Source: an uncultured bacterium
GTDB lineage: Bacteria; Bacteroidota; Bacteroidia; Bacteroidales; Marinifilaceae
Reading direction: 5' to 3'
DNA: 64,000 bases
Assembly (NCBI GenBank): GCA_905216195.1
Contig: CAJMSX010000003.1
Coordinates: forward strand, 52,649-116,648
The position numbers and the translations under genes were made by a program. Positions 34,413 to 42,725 of the stretch are shown here, one piece after another; the stretch's first letter is position 1, and each line of letters opens with the position of its first letter. The notes beneath the pieces are model-generated. The model saw only the letters and a list, made by a program, of their open reading frames with translations. It was not told the DNA's origin and did not search any database.

Positions 34413-35594
34413 CTATTTATCGAACAAATCTCCGAAACGGTCGATAAGCCAACGATCCAACCAGGATCCGCGAGCGTTTCTCATGACGATACGTCCTTCC
34501 GGGTCGATGAGGATGCAGGTCGGGATGCCCCGGATCCGGTAAGTGCGGGTCAAGGGGCCTGCGAACCCTTTCAGATTGGACAATTGGGGCCAGGTAATGT
34601 GATGTTCCCGGATCGCCTTTTTCCAGGCCTCGGCTTGGGTATCCATAGATATTCCTAAAACACCGAATCCGTAAGGGCCGTATTTTTTCAATACTTCCTT
34701 TACGTGAGGGATGTCTTTTTTACAAGGACCGCACCAGGAAGCCCAACATTCGAGAAGTATATAATTTCCTTTACCGATAAAATCGGACAGATTTTTCTTT
34801 TCTCCTTCCGGCGTCATCAGGGGGAAATCGATATACATCGCTCCTTCAGCCGTATTTCGGAAGAGTTCCGCTTCCTGTTCCACTACTCTGCCTATGGGAG
34901 ATTGCTTGACCGGATTCGGAAACACGGCCCTCATGCTGTCGATCTGGCTCACCGTTAAGGAGGACAATACTTGAGTCAGGAGATAAAAAGCAGCCTCGGA
35001 ATTCCGGTGATTTTTCAGAAAGCAATGCGTATAAGTGATTCTTTCCCGGTTCATACTGTCCATTTTACGGGTCAATTCTATTCCCTTTTCGAAATAAGCT
35101 CTGGAATAATCCTGGGGCTTGTTTCCGAGATAATTTCCGTACTCTGCAAAAATTTGCCGGTCTTCCCGGTCGAAACGATTTGAATTTTCCATATATTCGG
35201 CAAAAATCCGGTTCGACGGAGTACCTGACAGTCGATAATGATCGAAGATCCGCCGGGAGGATTGAATACTGTCGTAGTTCGCTTGTAAACGGATGACCCC
35301 TGTTTCTAGAAAAACGGGTAATTTTATCCGTCCTTTCGGTTGGGTATACGCTTTACCTACAGATAAGTTCGCCAAGCGAATGCCTTCGCTTTTCCCTTTC
35401 AGCGAAAAGGTTTTCCCGCTTATTAAAGCGCTGTCTATCAAAGTGCGGGAAGTATCTGCGTATTGCAGAAAAACATAATTGCCATCGACATCACCTTCCA
35501 GATGCCCGTCGATTCGCCATTCCGGCTTCTGACAGGCAGTACACCCCAGGCATAAGGTCAGAAGAAAGAATGAAATTTTTACATACCGGTTCAT
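34413..35594 (-). CDS. TlpA-like thioredoxin lipoprotein with DUF4369-type N-terminus
   Basis: Encodes 393 residues. It has a signal peptide with a Cys-rich end (LCLGCTACQK), so it is probably a lipoprotein, though the lipobox is not ideal. Residues about 27-130 look like a DUF4369 beta domain (WRIDGHLEGDVDGNYVFLQY). The C-terminal 140 residues are an AhpC/TSA-type thioredoxin fold with the active site CWASWCGPCKKD and the cis-Pro region RGIPTCILIDPEGRIV. It should reduce or isomerise disulfides in the periplasm. Its position between sigma factor and FecR is unusual; in such loci a TlpA protein more often follows SusD. Confidence 0.9.
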   Translation of the reverse strand: MNRYVKISFFLLTLCLGCTACQKPEWRIDGHLEGDVDGNYVFLQYADTSRTLIDSALISGKTFSLKGKSEGIRLANLSVGKAYTQPKGRIKLPVFLETGVIRLQANYDSIQSSRRIFDHYRLSGTPSNRIFAEYMENSNRFDREDRQIFAEYGNYLGNKPQDYSRAYFEKGIELTRKMDSMNRERITYTHCFLKNHRNSEAAFYLLTQVLSSLTVSQIDSMRAVFPNPVKQSPIGRVVEQEAELFRNTAEGAMYIDFPLMTPEGEKKNLSDFIGKGNYILLECWASWCGPCKKDIPHVKEVLKKYGPYGFGVLGISMDTQAEAWKKAIREHHITWPQLSNLKGFAGPLTRTYRIRGIPTCILIDPEGRIVMRNARGSWLDRWLIDRFGDLFDK

Positions 35595-35692
35595 ACGTTC
35601 GTTAGAGTTGATTATTACTGTTTGCGTGTTTTAAATACACTACATCTTAATAACAACTGAACTTTCCAAAAAGATGAACGGGAAGGTAAAAA

Positions 35693-36247
35693 TTATTTCA
35701 AAAGATTAAATTTTAACAATAACAGCAATCCGTAAAGCTGATCCCGGAGCAGGATTTTTAGTTTACGATAGGCATTGTATTTTAATTTGCGGACCGAGTT
35801 GACCGAAATGCCGAGTTTATCCGCTATTTCCTGATTCGAAAGCCCCTGCAGGCTGAGCAGGATAATGTGTTTGGTTTGAGGGGAGAGCTGATCGATCGCT
35901 TGGTGTACCAGCTGATAAGTTTCTTCTTCTATCAGGTTATCGCGGAAAAACAGGTCTGCTTCCTGTCCTTCCCTTTGAGCGTATGCGGCAACCACATCCT
36001 GATGTTTGATTTGATTCAAGGCCAGATTGCGGGCAGTCGTGTATAAAAAACCTTTTATTTTCTCCAGGGAAAGAAATACGGCTTCCGAATACCACAAGCG
36101 GATAAAACATTCCTGGGCGATGTCGGCGGCAACATCTCCATCTCCGACGTATTTTCTCGTAAAAAGAACGAGGGAAGGGAAATTGTCGGTAAAAAAAGCC
36201 TTGAATGCTTTGTGATCTTTTTTGTTTAGTTCTGCTACTAATTCCAT
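35693..36247 (-). CDS. ECF RNA polymerase sigma-70 factor
   Basis: Encodes 184 residues. Region 2 lies at about 20-90 (FTRKYVGDGDVAADIAQECF; RLWYSEAVFLSLEKIKGFLY) and region 4 at about 122-175 (LSPQTKHIILLSLQGLSNQE; LGISVNSVRKLKYNAYRKLK). It is the first gene of the sigma/TlpA/FecR/SusC/SusD cluster and the expected activator of susCD. No extra C-terminal domain is present. No clear promoter box was found upstream. Confidence 0.93.
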   Translation of the reverse strand: MELVAELNKKDHKAFKAFFTDNFPSLVLFTRKYVGDGDVAADIAQECFIRLWYSEAVFLSLEKIKGFLYTTARNLALNQIKHQDVVAAYAQREGQEADLFFRDNLIEEETYQLVHQAIDQLSPQTKHIILLSLQGLSNQEIADKLGISVNSVRKLKYNAYRKLKILLRDQLYGLLLLLKFNLLK

Positions 36248-36373
36248 CTCACCGAATTCTCTGCAAGAAACCCTGTTTACATTCGGGGTCCCAATTTCTG
36301 AAAAAAAATCAACAATACAAAATTCCTCTTTTCGAATATTTTAGAGGGGAAGGATAGGGAAGGAAGAGGAAAG

Positions 36374-36410
36374 AAAACCCGGCTGAAGAGAACCGGGTTT
36401 TCAAGGTTTT
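36374..36410 (-). terminator. Terminator after the alcohol dehydrogenase gene
   Basis: AAAACCCGG (36374-36382) pairs with CCGGGTTTT (36393-36401), just after the stop codon at 36412. On the minus strand TTTTCTTTCC follows. Confidence 0.75.
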
Positions 36411-36411
36411 T

Positions 36412-37554
36412 TTATTTACATTTCTCCAGAATCTCCCGGGCCACGGTGCCGTTTACATTTCCGGCTTCGCCGTAGGTGGCATGGCGTTCGTTGAAGCGAT
36501 GTTCGATTTCGCGAATCGTCTCTTCTCCGATATTTTCTTCACTTAACCGGGTGGAAAGGCCCAGATTCCGGAAGAAGCTTTCCGTTTTTTCAATCGTCCG
36601 GTCGATCCGTTCGTCTTCCGACCCTTGGGTAATACCCCACACCCGTTCTCCGTACTGGAGGATTTTATCGTGTTTTTGCAAACGTAAGGTGCGTAGGGTA
36701 CCGTTGAATACGATAGCTAAAGTGGCTCCATGAGTTAAACCGTGTAAAGCGGTGAGTTCATGACCGATCATGTGGGTGGCCCAGTCTTGAGTAACCCCCA
36801 AAGCGATAAAACCGTTCAGAGCCATGGTTGCGGACAACATAAAATCGGCCATCAAATTGTAATCGTGCTGATTTTTCCGTATTTGCGGAGCGATATCGAT
36901 AAGCGTACTCAAAATGCTTTCCGCCCACCGGTCCATCAGCCGGGATTGACCGGTTGTCGTCATGTATTGCTCCATGACGTGTACGAAAGTATCGGCTAAA
37001 CCGCAGGCAATCTGATGAGGAGGCAAGGTAAAGGTCGTTTCCGGATCCAGTATGGAGAAGACTGGATAATTGCTGTAAAATGGATATTTTTCCCGGGTTT
37101 CGTGCCGGGAAATTACGGCTCCGTTGTTCATTTCCGAACCGGTAGCCGGCAATGTCAATACCGTACCCATAGGTACGGTCCGGTAAAAGGCCCCTTTTTT
37201 GACCAATTCCCAGGCGTCACCCTCATAACATAAACCGGCAGAAATCAGTTTTGTACCGTCCAGTACAGAACCTCCTCCGACCGCTAGCAGAAAATCTACC
37301 TGTTTTTCTTTTCCCAATTCAATCGCTTTCCGCAAAGTTTCGATTGCCGGATTGGGTTCGATCCCCCAGAATTCGACATATTCCCGTCCTTCCAGTGCTT
37401 TTATTACCTGATCGTATACTCCGTTTTTTTTCACACTTCCGCCTCCGAAAGTGATCATGATGCGTTTGTCTGCCGGAATAGCCTTACTCAATTCGGCAAT
37501 CATCCCTTTCCCGAAGATTAAACGGGTAGGATTCTGAAAAATAAAATTGTTCAT
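36412..37554 (-). CDS. Iron-containing alcohol dehydrogenase
   Basis: Encodes 380 residues of group III alcohol dehydrogenase type, closest in pattern to butanol dehydrogenase/YqhD. The NAD(P)-binding motif is LLAVGGGSVLDGTKLISAG. Metal-binding residues are seen in ACGLADTFVHVMEQYM and in the His-rich ELTALHGLTHGATLAI. It is cytoplasmic and reduces aldehydes with NAD(P)H. The gene is a single unit with its own promoter and terminator. The metabolic role is not given by context. Confidence 0.93.
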   Translation of the reverse strand: MNNFIFQNPTRLIFGKGMIAELSKAIPADKRIMITFGGGSVKKNGVYDQVIKALEGREYVEFWGIEPNPAIETLRKAIELGKEKQVDFLLAVGGGSVLDGTKLISAGLCYEGDAWELVKKGAFYRTVPMGTVLTLPATGSEMNNGAVISRHETREKYPFYSNYPVFSILDPETTFTLPPHQIACGLADTFVHVMEQYMTTTGQSRLMDRWAESILSTLIDIAPQIRKNQHDYNLMADFMLSATMALNGFIALGVTQDWATHMIGHELTALHGLTHGATLAIVFNGTLRTLRLQKHDKILQYGERVWGITQGSEDERIDRTIEKTESFFRNLGLSTRLSEENIGEETIREIEHRFNERHATYGEAGNVNGTVAREILEKCK

Positions 37555-37591
37555 ATCGGTAGTTTTTAGTTTGTTTTTGCGCTTCTCCCTA

Positions 37592-37599
37592 CAAAGATA
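37592..37599 (-). promoter_or_regulatory. -7 box for the alcohol dehydrogenase gene
   Basis: Minus-strand TATCTTTG matches TAnnTTTG and predicts a leader of about 30 bases before the ATG at 37554. Confidence 0.6.
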
Positions 37600-37961
37600 A
37601 GATCATTATTTCATATATTTATGAATATTCCCGTATAATCCTTCCTTTTCCCGCTCCGCTTTTCCAGAGAGACCGATTTGTTTTTCGGATTGCGTCTTTC
37701 CTTACCTCCCGATATTTCTTTCGGGAGGCAAGAATACTGAATTCCGTTTTTTATGGAAGTCTGTGTTTTCCTCCGGGCCGTATGGCACGAGATTGATATA
37801 ACTCTTTTTTCAGGCCGGCGACGAGCTGTAACTCACATCCTTCCCCGGGTATACCCGATTACTTTTAACTACCTGCTGATGGAATTTACCGAATCTGAAA
37901 ACATCGGGAGAAATTTTGACCGATGCTTCTCTGATTTTAGTAATTACTGAAAATTTAAGGG

Positions 37962-38024
37962 AGGAAGAGAAGGCTGGGAATCGTGTCGGCCGACCGCAGT
38001 CCCCCTCTTCCTTTCTATTTTTTA
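37962..38024 (+). terminator. Long hairpin followed by a T-rich run
   Basis: AGGAAGAG (37962-37969) pairs with CTCTTCCT (38005-38012), with inner GGGA/TCCC pairing and the palindrome GTCGGCCGAC. TTCTATTTTTT follows. It looks like a terminator, but no confident gene precedes it on this strand, so it could end a small RNA or a short unrecognised gene. Confidence 0.4.
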
Positions 38025-38108
38025 ATTTTAGCTTTAATTTTTTATTGTAAGGAATTGATTTTCAGAAGGCAATGAACGGTATTATTTTTTCTTAAAATAA
38101 TATTGCAT

Positions 38109-38167
38109 TATAATATAGTTTATATTATAAACTATATTATATTTGTGCATATTTTATATGTACAAAT
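38109..38167 (+). promoter_or_regulatory. Two adjacent long palindromes over the transporter promoter (operator)
   Basis: 38109-38141 is a perfect 33-bp palindrome with 16-bp arms around a central T, core GTTTATATTATAAAC. 38141-38167 is a second palindrome with 12-bp arms (one mismatch) around TTT, beginning ATTTGTGCATAT. The -7 box TATATTTG (38138-38145) lies at their junction, and the first palindrome covers the -33 region. This is the layout of a repressor operator. The winged-helix gene at 44045 is the best candidate regulator. Confidence 0.7.
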
Positions 38168-38236
38168 AGCGGTTTTTTAAATGCATCTTTTAAAGGCCGG
38201 CGAAGAGGAATGTATCATGAATGAATTGTAAAAAGT

Positions 38237-39505
38237 ATGAAGTGGAAAATTCAAGTATTTAAAGCGGAACGTTTCCGGTATATTTTTCGAAATTTCGGGA
38301 GAAAGAAAAAACAGACGTTTTTTACCCTATTATGTATTACGATTTCTGCTTTTTCGATTTTGATAAATATGGCTTTGGCTAATGGAATTCAGTGGCGGCT
38401 GAGGGAGGGAATTTGTCAAACCATGTCCGGTCAACTTACCTTGTATGGAAGCGGGGGCGCGGATATCAATATATTGGAATCGCAGTTGAAAGAGCAACGA
38501 AAGTTTCAGTGGAGCGATGAAGATGCGCGTCGGTTGAAAAGGGCGTTTGAGGGCCTTTCCGTTTACCGGAGGATTCGTTTCGGTTCTCTCATTTCTTATG
38601 GAGATGAGACTTCTTATATTTTTATTCATGCTTTGGAAAAGCCTCATTTGGATAAAATAAAAAATCTTCTGGTGATATCCCGAGGGAGGATGCCGCAGGA
38701 AAAAGGAGAGATATTGATCGGTGAAACTCTGGCCGGAGAGTTACATTGTCAGGTAGGCGATTCCTTATTACTGGTTGCAGAAAATACCTACGATTATATG
38801 AGTGATGAAATCGGAATCGTATCGGGTATCTTTGAAGAAAGGGGCTTGGCTATTTTTTTTAATTACATGGGATTTCTGCCCTATGGGATGGGAAAGGAGA
38901 TCGTCGGATTGGAGGGGGACGAGACGTTGGAAGTGATACTGAATCCTGCCGATCATGCAGAGCTCTCGGAAAGGGAACTTCACCGCATGGATCGTTATAT
39001 AGGCGGAACCGGGAAAGAAGTAGCGCTGGCGACCTGGGACAAAACGATTCCTCTTTTCTTTACTATTGTGCGTGTCTGGGAAGCCGGCGGCCTTTTCACC
39101 CGTATCATTTTTATCGTTTTCAGTTTGGTAATCCTGGTCAACCTGACTTCCTTGATTGTCAATTCCCGGAGAAAGGAATTCGGAACTTTATTAGCGATGG
39201 GGTTCTCCTGGAAAGAGATTACGGCTATGCTGTGTCTGGAATACTTTTTTCTGGGCTGTATCGCTGTGGGGATAGCCGTAGGGATGGTAAATTCGGTTTT
39301 CCTTTCGTTGCCCGAGGCGGGACTCACCATAGCCTCTAAAGATATACAGGCAGCTTTGATGTCCGACGTCCTACGTCCTTTTTTATACCTGAAAGATATC
39401 GCGTATGTCTGGCTACTTTTTAGCATGACCGTTTTAGGGGCCGTAGGGATCAGTATACTCCGGATCAGACGACTCTCTCCTGTTTTTTTAATCAAAACGT
39501 TTTAA
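38237..39505 (+). CDS. FtsX/MacB/LolCE-type ABC transporter permease 1
   Basis: Encodes 422 residues: an N-terminal membrane segment (about 30-52, FFTLLCITISAFSILINMAL), a large periplasmic domain of about 220 residues, and three C-terminal membrane segments (about 280-305, 330-355, 385-410). This is the topology of FtsX-fold permeases such as LolC, LolE and MacB. With the second permease and the ATPase it should form a heterodimeric extruder that works on substrate in the outer leaflet of the inner membrane. It is the first gene of the operon, 12 bases from the second permease. Confidence 0.88.
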   Translation: MKWKIQVFKAERFRYIFRNFGRKKKQTFFTLLCITISAFSILINMALANGIQWRLREGICQTMSGQLTLYGSGGADINILESQLKEQRKFQWSDEDARRLKRAFEGLSVYRRIRFGSLISYGDETSYIFIHALEKPHLDKIKNLLVISRGRMPQEKGEILIGETLAGELHCQVGDSLLLVAENTYDYMSDEIGIVSGIFEERGLAIFFNYMGFLPYGMGKEIVGLEGDETLEVILNPADHAELSERELHRMDRYIGGTGKEVALATWDKTIPLFFTIVRVWEAGGLFTRIIFIVFSLVILVNLTSLIVNSRRKEFGTLLAMGFSWKEITAMLCLEYFFLGCIAVGIAVGMVNSVFLSLPEAGLTIASKDIQAALMSDVLRPFLYLKDIAYVWLLFSMTVLGAVGISILRIRRLSPVFLIKTF

Positions 39506-39517
39506 TTTTCTGTCACT

Positions 39518-40768
39518 ATGGATTTATTTATCAAATTAGCCATTCGCAACGTACACCGGAATTTTCGTTCCGCTTTATTGAACGGTTTGGGAATCACTTT
39601 AGCGGTAGTCCTTCTTCTGCTTATTTTTTCCCTTTCGCGGGGTATTGAAAAACAGATCGTGGGCAGAAGCATCCGTTTCGATAGCGGAGCCTTGGATTTT
39701 ACGTTCAGCAAAAAAACGGCAAGTACGCAGAATCAGGTGCAAGGCGATAGCCTCTTCCGGGAAATTCGGCATACCCTGGAGTCTCATCCTGGGGTAAGCG
39801 GATATACTTGCCGGGTCTATCCTTCGAATGCTTTATTGTATTCCAGTGAGCATACGCAACGTATCCATATCGTCGGTATCGATACGAGCGAGATCCCTCT
39901 GCTGACGGAAATGTTTAAGATCTTGGAGGGAAATCCGGCGAATTTACACAAGGGAAAGCACATGGTGATCAGTAGTGGAATGGCGGAAAAATTCCATCTG
40001 AAAATCGGAGACTCCTGTCCGATTATGCTGGAATCGGTGGACGGTTCGATCAATCTCGATGATTTTGTGGTGGCGGGCATATTCCGTTATACCTCCTTAT
40101 TGAATAAACATAACGTTTATATGAGTTATGAAGAAGCCCGTCGGTTGTATAATTGCCGGTTACCCACCAGAATTCTGGTCAGCTTGCGTTCTTTGGAACA
40201 GGTGGATGCGGTAAAAAAGGATGTATTGAGCCGGCTGAAGGGAATAGCCGATGGGGGGGCGGATACAGTATCTCCGGTAGGAATCAGGCTTTTCACTTAT
40301 AAAGACCATACGGGTTTTGCCAGCTCTCTTTCAGGGATCAATCGGTACGGTATGTCCGGTGTCGCTTTTTTTCTGGTTGCGATCTCCTTCGTCGGGATTT
40401 GGTCGATGCAGACCGAGAATATTCAAAAACGAAAAAAAGAAATCGGTACTTTGTTTTCTTTCGGTTTTTCCAAAAAAGCCGTGAAAAAGATATTTCTTTT
40501 TGAATCTCTTTATATCAGCCTGCTATTCTCCATACCGGCAGTTTTGATTTTGACGGTATTTTTAGGTGTGATCCATGTCCGCCAAGGAATTTATCTGGGA
40601 GAAGCGGCTTCTTTCGCTTTCGGTTCGGCTGTCGTCGATCCGGTTTTAACCGGAAAAGATGTATGGGGGACTTTATGCTTTTCTTTAGGTTATCCTTTGG
40701 TGGCGACGTGGTTTGCTTTCGGAGCCATCCCTAAAAACCGCCTGATTTCGATGCTGAGGGAGGAATAA
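39518..40768 (+). CDS. FtsX/MacB/LolCE-type ABC transporter permease 2
   Basis: Encodes 416 residues with the same topology as the previous protein: a basic start MDLFIKLAIRNVHRNFRSAL, a first membrane segment (about 20-42), a periplasmic domain with the MacB-type core pattern (MVISSGMAEKFHLKIGDSCP), and three C-terminal membrane segments. The cytoplasmic loop (IQKRKKEIGTLFSFGFSKKA) is the coupling-helix region that contacts the ATPase. Two unlike permeases in one operon parallel LolC with LolE. The substrate is unknown. Confidence 0.88.
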   Translation: MDLFIKLAIRNVHRNFRSALLNGLGITLAVVLLLLIFSLSRGIEKQIVGRSIRFDSGALDFTFSKKTASTQNQVQGDSLFREIRHTLESHPGVSGYTCRVYPSNALLYSSEHTQRIHIVGIDTSEIPLLTEMFKILEGNPANLHKGKHMVISSGMAEKFHLKIGDSCPIMLESVDGSINLDDFVVAGIFRYTSLLNKHNVYMSYEEARRLYNCRLPTRILVSLRSLEQVDAVKKDVLSRLKGIADGGADTVSPVGIRLFTYKDHTGFASSLSGINRYGMSGVAFFLVAISFVGIWSMQTENIQKRKKEIGTLFSFGFSKKAVKKIFLFESLYISLLFSIPAVLILTVFLGVIHVRQGIYLGEAASFAFGSAVVDPVLTGKDVWGTLCFSLGYPLVATWFAFGAIPKNRLISMLREE

Positions 40769-40812
40769 TTTCCTTGGCGTCCCTTGGATGTATTAATAAA
40801 TTTATCTGTTGA

Positions 40813-41580
40813 ATGATGATGAAAACACTGATTTTACTCTTGATCTTTTCTTTTCCGTTGGAGAGTTTTTCCGGGTTTCCGGCGCTTCCCGAACGTAGGT
40901 ATGCCTGTGAGTCCGGAGACACCCTTATTTCGTCGCTTCCGGATTATCTGGCTTTACTCGATCGAAGTTTATACGTGGGAGAAGCCAGCGTACGTATGGA
41001 AATTTATAAAAACGGGAAAATGATTAAATTCTACGGTATGCAATTTTATCGGCGGGGGAACCTGATGCGGATGGAATTTACCGAACCGGCTCCTGAGAAA
41101 GGACGCAAAATGCTGAACGACAATTCCAATTTATGGATGTATCTGCCCCGCACCAGTAAAGTTATGAAATTGCCTTTCAAACAATCTTTTATGGGAAGCG
41201 ATGCTTCTAACCGCGATTTATTGAAAATCAATTTTCAAGAAGATTACGATTTGCTCCGGGCGGTTCCGCTCGGCGATACTTTGGTTCGACTGGAATTGAA
41301 AGCCCGGGATCTGACGATTTCCTATAATAAAGTGATTGTCTGGTTCGATCTACAGAAACAAATCATTTCCCGTCAGGAAATGTACAGTCTTTCGGGTAAG
41401 TTGATGAAAACCATGATTTACGAGCAAAGCAAAGTCGTTGGTGGAATATCTGTGCCTTCCCTTTTGCTTATACAGGATCAATTGCAGAAAAATACGTTGA
41501 CGAAAATGTATTATAGTGATATGAAACGCCAATGCGGCAAACCGGCCGAATATTTTACACTGGGTTCACTGAAACGATGA
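40813..41580 (+). CDS. LolA-like periplasmic carrier (outer membrane lipoprotein-sorting family)
   Basis: Encodes 255 residues with a signal peptide (MMMKTLILLLIFSFPLESFSG). The LolA_like pattern is clear: GMQFYRRGNLMRMEFTEPAP, then NSNLWMYLPRTSKVMKLP and FMGSDASNRDLL. LolA-type folds are hydrophobic half-barrels that carry a lipid or lipoprotein acyl chains across the periplasm. Its TGA overlaps the ATG of the barrel gene (ATGA at 41577), so the two are coupled. In this operon it is the natural link between the permeases and the outer membrane. Confidence 0.85.
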   Translation: MMMKTLILLLIFSFPLESFSGFPALPERRYACESGDTLISSLPDYLALLDRSLYVGEASVRMEIYKNGKMIKFYGMQFYRRGNLMRMEFTEPAPEKGRKMLNDNSNLWMYLPRTSKVMKLPFKQSFMGSDASNRDLLKINFQEDYDLLRAVPLGDTLVRLELKARDLTISYNKVIVWFDLQKQIISRQEMYSLSGKLMKTMIYEQSKVVGGISVPSLLLIQDQLQKNTLTKMYYSDMKRQCGKPAEYFTLGSLKR

Positions 41581-42722
41581 AAATCATGTACCGCTTCTAT
41601 TTTCTCATTCCGGTTCTCCTGGGTTTGCAGACATTGAAAACCGCGGCGCAAAAACCGGAGGTTTCCTGGCAGGTGATTTTGGAAACCAAGGGTGAATATA
41701 ACGATTTAAACCGCCATTCGCGCGTGAACCCGGAGAATGTAATGAATCTCAGGGAATTTAACTCGCTTACGCAATTGTATCCTATCCTGAAATTTACGGA
41801 CGATTTCCCTCTTTTCCGGACTACTTTGCAAATGGAGGCGGGAATCCGTAATTACAACTTCGCCCAGGATTCTACGGATTTTATTTTTCAGGAATTGTAT
41901 ATCCAATGGTCCATGCGGGATAAACATTATCTTGTAATCGGTAAGAAACGGTTGGATTGGGGAACCGGTACCATTTGGAACCCTACGAATTTTTTTATTC
42001 AGAAGGATCCGTTGAGAACTCAAAATCGCTTGGAAGGAATTTTCATGATCAATTATACTTTTCTTTTTGCCGGCAGTGCCTGTAATTTGTATCTCTTTCC
42101 CGATAAAGACCGGAAAGATTTCAAATTCGCTTTAAAATACGAGTATACGGGCAATCGGTTCGATGCCAGTATTTCTTTTCTGGAAAACGGTAAATATCAG
42201 CAATTCGGGTATGATTTCGCTTACGGCGGGAACCGTTTTACGCTCTATGCGGAGGGGGTATGGAAAAATTTCACCAAAAGTTTCCGTATCCGGAAGGACG
42301 GCAGCCTGACACCTCCTTATGCCAGAAAGAAAAAATTCCGGGGCGAATTCGTGGCGGGAGGATCTGTCAATCTGAGTAGCCGGTGGAGCCTGCTTGCTGA
42401 ATATCGTTATCGTCAGGATTATCCGGACCAAAGACAAATGAAGTGGTATTCCTGTCATCTTCCGGCAAATCCGGAACTGTTCGATCCGGTAAGTATGGGA
42501 CGACACAGTTTGTTTTGTAACCTCGGATTCACCGACCTATACGACCGCTGGTCGGTGACCTGCCGGGCTTTTTTTGATCCTTCTTCCCGCCAGTGGACGA
42601 TTTCTCCTCTGGGTATCTGGAAAATGAATAATTTTCAACTGGAACTTTCGGCTATGGGTTTCGGACCCTCGCTTTCAGTATACGATCTGCAAACTACATT
42701 ATTAATCAGTTGTTATTTTTAA
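41577..42722 (+). CDS. Outer-membrane beta-barrel protein of the transporter operon
   Basis: Encodes 381 residues from the ATG that overlaps the previous stop; an upstream TTG start at 41532 is less likely because the signal peptide begins here (MKIMYRFYFLIPVLLGLQTL, cleaved near AAAQ). The mature part is a run of alternating aromatic strands (LYIQWSMRDKHYLVIGKKRL; WSLLAEYRYRQDYPD) ending in LQTTLLISCYF, with a C-terminal Phe as in barrel proteins. No named family was recognised. It lies between the LolA-like gene and the ATPase, so it is probably the outer-membrane end of this transport path. Confidence 0.8.
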   Translation: MKIMYRFYFLIPVLLGLQTLKTAAQKPEVSWQVILETKGEYNDLNRHSRVNPENVMNLREFNSLTQLYPILKFTDDFPLFRTTLQMEAGIRNYNFAQDSTDFIFQELYIQWSMRDKHYLVIGKKRLDWGTGTIWNPTNFFIQKDPLRTQNRLEGIFMINYTFLFAGSACNLYLFPDKDRKDFKFALKYEYTGNRFDASISFLENGKYQQFGYDFAYGGNRFTLYAEGVWKNFTKSFRIRKDGSLTPPYARKKKFRGEFVAGGSVNLSSRWSLLAEYRYRQDYPDQRQMKWYSCHLPANPELFDPVSMGRHSLFCNLGFTDLYDRWSVTCRAFFDPSSRQWTISPLGIWKMNNFQLELSAMGFGPSLSVYDLQTTLLISCYF

Positions 42723-42725
42723 AGG

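Larger units (their letters stand above)
37555..38236. other. Long intergenic region with structured elements
   Basis: 680 bases without a convincing gene. It holds a minus-strand promoter at 37592, a GC-rich hairpin CCTCCCGA(37705)/TCGGGAGG(37721) and a larger hairpin at 37962-38012. The double-palindrome promoter of the transporter operon lies at 38109-38167. A 65-codon open frame at 37753-37950 has no recognisable features. Confidence 0.5.

Noticed and set aside
37753..37950. 65-codon open frame
   Set aside because: No family, no convincing start context; kept only as a possibility in the finding on the terminator-like hairpin.
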